A stretch of 64,000 nucleotides of DNA from Microthrixaceae bacterium (GTDB taxonomy: Bacteria > Actinomycetota > Acidimicrobiia > Acidimicrobiales > Iamiaceae). The stretch covers positions 1 to 64,000 of the forward strand of contig JADJDU010000030.1 of assembly GCA_016702505.1 (NCBI GenBank). The letters are read 5' to 3'. The translations under genes and the position numbers were made by a program. The stretch's first letter is position 1. Every line of letters begins with the position of its first letter. The notes beneath the pieces were generated by a model, which saw nothing but the letters and a program-made list of their open reading frames with translations, had not been told where the DNA came from and searched no databases. Below are positions 63,652-64,000 of this stretch, in pieces.

Positions 63652-63680
63652 GATGGCCGAGCCGGGCCCAGCCCGACTCG

Positions 63681-63686
63681 TAGGCT
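63681..63686 (+). promoter_or_regulatory. -10 box of manA
   Basis: TAGGCT is 9 nt before the manA ATG, with no ribosome binding site. Confidence 0.35.
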
Positions 63687-63695
63687 TCGACGCAC

Positions 63696-64000
63696 ATGCT
63701 CCTGCTCGACAACACGATCCAGAACTACGCGTGGGGTACCAGGAACGGAATGGCCCCTCTGGTGGGGACCACACCCTCCGGCCAACCCGAGGCCGAGCTG
63801 TGGGTTGGTACCCATCCCATCGCCCCCTCCAGGGTGGTCGGAGACCCTTTGGGTCGGTCCCTCGCCGATGTGATCGCCGAGGACCCTCACCGATGGCTCG
63901 GGCCCGAGCTGGCCGACCGGGGCCACCGAGCCCTCCCGTTCCTGCTGAAGGTCCTGGCCGTAGGGGAGCCGTTGTCGATCCAAGCTCACCCCTCCGAGGC
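63696..64000 (+). CDS. manA: Mannose-6-phosphate isomerase, class I (partial, cut by window end)
   Basis: ManA interconverts fructose 6-phosphate and mannose 6-phosphate and is a zinc enzyme. The first 101 codons are present: 'MLLLDNTIQNYAWGTRNGMA' (the typical NYxWG start), 'ELWVGTHPIAPSRV' and 'LPFLLKVLAVGEPLSIQAHP', with the zinc-binding Gln and His. The gene runs past 64000. Confidence 0.88.
   Translation, partial: MLLLDNTIQNYAWGTRNGMAPLVGTTPSGQPEAELWVGTHPIAPSRVVGDPLGRSLADVIAEDPHRWLGPELADRGHRALPFLLKVLAVGEPLSIQAHPSE

Overview
The window is high-GC actinobacterial DNA. Gene order (mihF - nucleotide kinase - rpoZ - coaBC - metK - priA; infC - rpmI - rplT - SpoU methylase - pheS - pheT; an arg cluster) and the PriA and CoaBC variants fit Actinobacteria. 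The RHS surface domains and the overall gene set suggest class Acidimicrobiia, but genus cannot be fixed from sequence alone. Many start codons sit 6-9 nt downstream of a TANNNT -10 box, so leaderless transcription looks common. GTGA, ATGA and TGATG stop/start overlaps couple most operons.

Layout. 1-5.7 kb is a large RHS/YD-repeat gene. It is broken by frameshifts and by an IS30-family element, and it ends in an open RHS core with a C-terminal tip and a tiny two-helix membrane ORF. 5.9-8.5 kb is an IS graveyard: a 63-nt G run, a decayed IS3 element, a truncated IS110 element, a 51-bp direct repeat 2 kb apart, and a second RHS fragment. 8.6-14.3 kb is the mihF-priA housekeeping block, with a type 2 CMP kinase where gmk usually lies and a one-base frameshift in metK. 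14.3-18.8 kb holds two RNA methyltransferases divergent from def-fmt-rsmB-moaB. 18.8-22.6 kb is a complete riboflavin operon (ribD-ribE-ribBA-ribH) behind an FMN riboswitch. 22.7-26.0 kb carries an IF2_N-like membrane protein, an FKBP, hisG, a cold-shock-like protein and a DUF1844 protein. 26.3-31.9 kb is infC-rpmI-rplT-methylase-pheS-pheT. 32.3-35.2 kb holds an esterase and a GT39-like membrane protein.

35.3-45.1 kb is one ten-gene minus-strand operon: tetR, a P450, an SDR, a CYP51-ferredoxin fusion, a SnoaL-like protein, an aldehyde dehydrogenase, an SDR, a beta-hydroxyacid dehydrogenase, a carboxymuconolactone decarboxylase-like protein and an unknown duplicated protein. Its content parallels the Mycobacterium tuberculosis Rv0760c-Rv0771 (cyp51) region, so a sterol or isoprenoid oxidation role is a reasonable inference. 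45.2-51.4 kb is rich in toxin-antitoxin modules (VapBC, XRE/nucleotidyltransferase, MazEF-like, plus relics) that surround argC-argJ. 51.4-57.2 kb holds a secreted GH5 glycosidase, two lipoproteins and a large LuxR-type ATPase regulator. 57.2-63.7 kb resumes arginine synthesis (argB-argD-argF-argR, argG-argH). manA is cut by the window end.

The arginine pathway is therefore split into argCJ and argBDFRGH by about 8.3 kb of accessory DNA. Both halves start from near-identical promoters carrying the same ARG-box-like sequence, so the ArgR encoded in the second half probably controls both. The strongest leads are the split arg regulon with its duplicated leaderless promoter, the CYP51-ferredoxin fusion in its conserved locus, the RHS gene with three intercalated surface domains, the type 2 CMP kinase in the gmk position, and the non-canonical infC start behind a mini-ORF.
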